Of a stretch of 14,181 nt of DNA, positions 13,773-14,181 are shown in pieces (the stretch's first letter is position 1; each line of letters begins with the position of its first letter). The translations under genes and the position numbers were made by a program. This DNA is from an uncultured Methanomassiliicoccales archaeon (GTDB taxonomy: Archaea > Thermoplasmatota > Thermoplasmata > SG8-5): contig CALKWP010000073.1 in assembly GCA_938004075.1 (NCBI GenBank), positions 1-14,181 of the forward strand. Reading direction: 5' to 3'. The notes beneath the pieces were generated by a model that had not been told where the DNA came from, did no database searches, and saw nothing but the letters and a program-made list of their open reading frames with translations.

Positions 13773-14181
13773 ATGACCTTAAAATCACGGGCCGACCTCC
13801 ACTGCCACACCTGCCATTCTGGCTTCACCAACTTCAGCGTCATCCCATTCCCTGAATCCGTCACGCCTCCTGAGGAGATGGTGCATGCAGCCGTGAAAGC
13901 GGGCATAAGCGTTCTCGGCATCACCGACCATGATACGATAGCGGGCTCGAAAATTGCCCGGCGCTATGTCGCGGAAAGGAAATTGGATATCGACATAGTT
14001 CTTGGAGAGGAGATAACCACATCTGACGGAGAGCTTCTGGGCGTGTTTCTTGAGGAACACATACCCAAGGGATTGCTTGCCGCGGACACGATAGAAAGGA
14101 TTCATTCGCACGGCGGCCTTGCCATGTCCCCGCACCCCTTCAGCTACCAGTGCCCCAGCCTCGGCCCGTTGATTGCCGATC
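13773..14181 (+). CDS. PHP-domain metal-dependent phosphoesterase, truncated by window end
   Basis: The first 136 residues are present and the frame is still open at the window edge. The N-terminus carries the PHP signature ADLHCHTCHSG (7-17, metal ligands H10 and H12). It is followed by LGITDHDTIAG (second metal motif), VLGEEITTSDGELLGVF (third motif), and HSHGGLAMSPHPF with its conserved His residues. This matches stand-alone PHP phosphoesterases of the TrpH/YciV type, some of which cleave nucleotide or RNA phosphates; the substrate here cannot be told. An Asn/Phe/Pro-containing insertion (FTNFSVIPFPESV) after the first motif is longer than usual. ATG 13773 is set by a TATA box 27-28 bases upstream. 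It is separated from the nitroreductase by 43 bases. Confidence 0.88.
   Translation, partial: MTLKSRADLHCHTCHSGFTNFSVIPFPESVTPPEEMVHAAVKAGISVLGITDHDTIAGSKIARRYVAERKLDIDIVLGEEITTSDGELLGVFLEEHIPKGLLAADTIERIHSHGGLAMSPHPFSYQCPSLGPLIAD

Overview
The window looks like chromosomal DNA of an archaeon, most likely a Thermoplasmatota-type lineage from a metagenome-style assembly. Three things suggest this. First-in-transcript genes are preceded by TATA boxes (TTTTTAAA, TTTATAA, AATAAAATA) about 24-30 bases upstream of a start codon and often have no ribosome binding site. Internal operon genes overlap by ATGA and carry GGAGG sites. One response regulator ends in DUF835, a largely archaeal domain. The lineage is an inference. 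The first 87 bases are not genomic: a poly-T run is followed by an Illumina P5/Read 1 adapter with three mismatches, so the true left end of the contig is about position 88.

Left block (88-4648, minus strand): a tightly coupled operon of a U32-family protein, 3-dehydroquinate synthase (aroB), a shikimate kinase-dehydroquinate dehydratase fusion (aroK-aroD) and shikimate dehydrogenase (aroE, cut by the adapter). All junctions are 4-base ATGA overlaps. The enzymes cover consecutive shikimate-pathway steps. The U32 gene at the head is the surprise: its cysteine motif matches RNA-hydroxylating U32 enzymes (RlhA/TrhP), and TrhP uses the shikimate-derived metabolite prephenate. A palindromic TATA element (4671-4678) appears to drive this operon leftward and a 59-residue two-helix membrane protein rightward.

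Middle block (4906-10863, minus strand): pyruvate kinase, a membrane hybrid histidine kinase (HK-REC-HPt), a REC-hemerythrin response regulator and a REC-DUF835 response regulator, all joined by overlapping stop/start codons. This reads as a complete phosphorelay without any DNA-binding output, translationally coupled to a PEP-consuming glycolytic enzyme. The kinase receiver lacks the conserved lysine (Glu instead), the two response regulators share a 37-base identical segment, and the first ~20 residues of the kinase resemble the start of the U32 protein.

Right block (11216-14181, plus strand): four apparently separate genes, namely an unrecognised 223-residue protein with one CPHC motif, a protein with winged-helix-like domains at both ends joined by a Pro-rich linker and short coiled coil, a SagB-type nitroreductase, and the start of a PHP-domain phosphoesterase that runs off the window. 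An AT-rich divergent intergenic region (about 10951-11215) separates this block from the pyruvate kinase operon. No tRNA, rRNA, CRISPR array, insertion sequence or integrase was seen.
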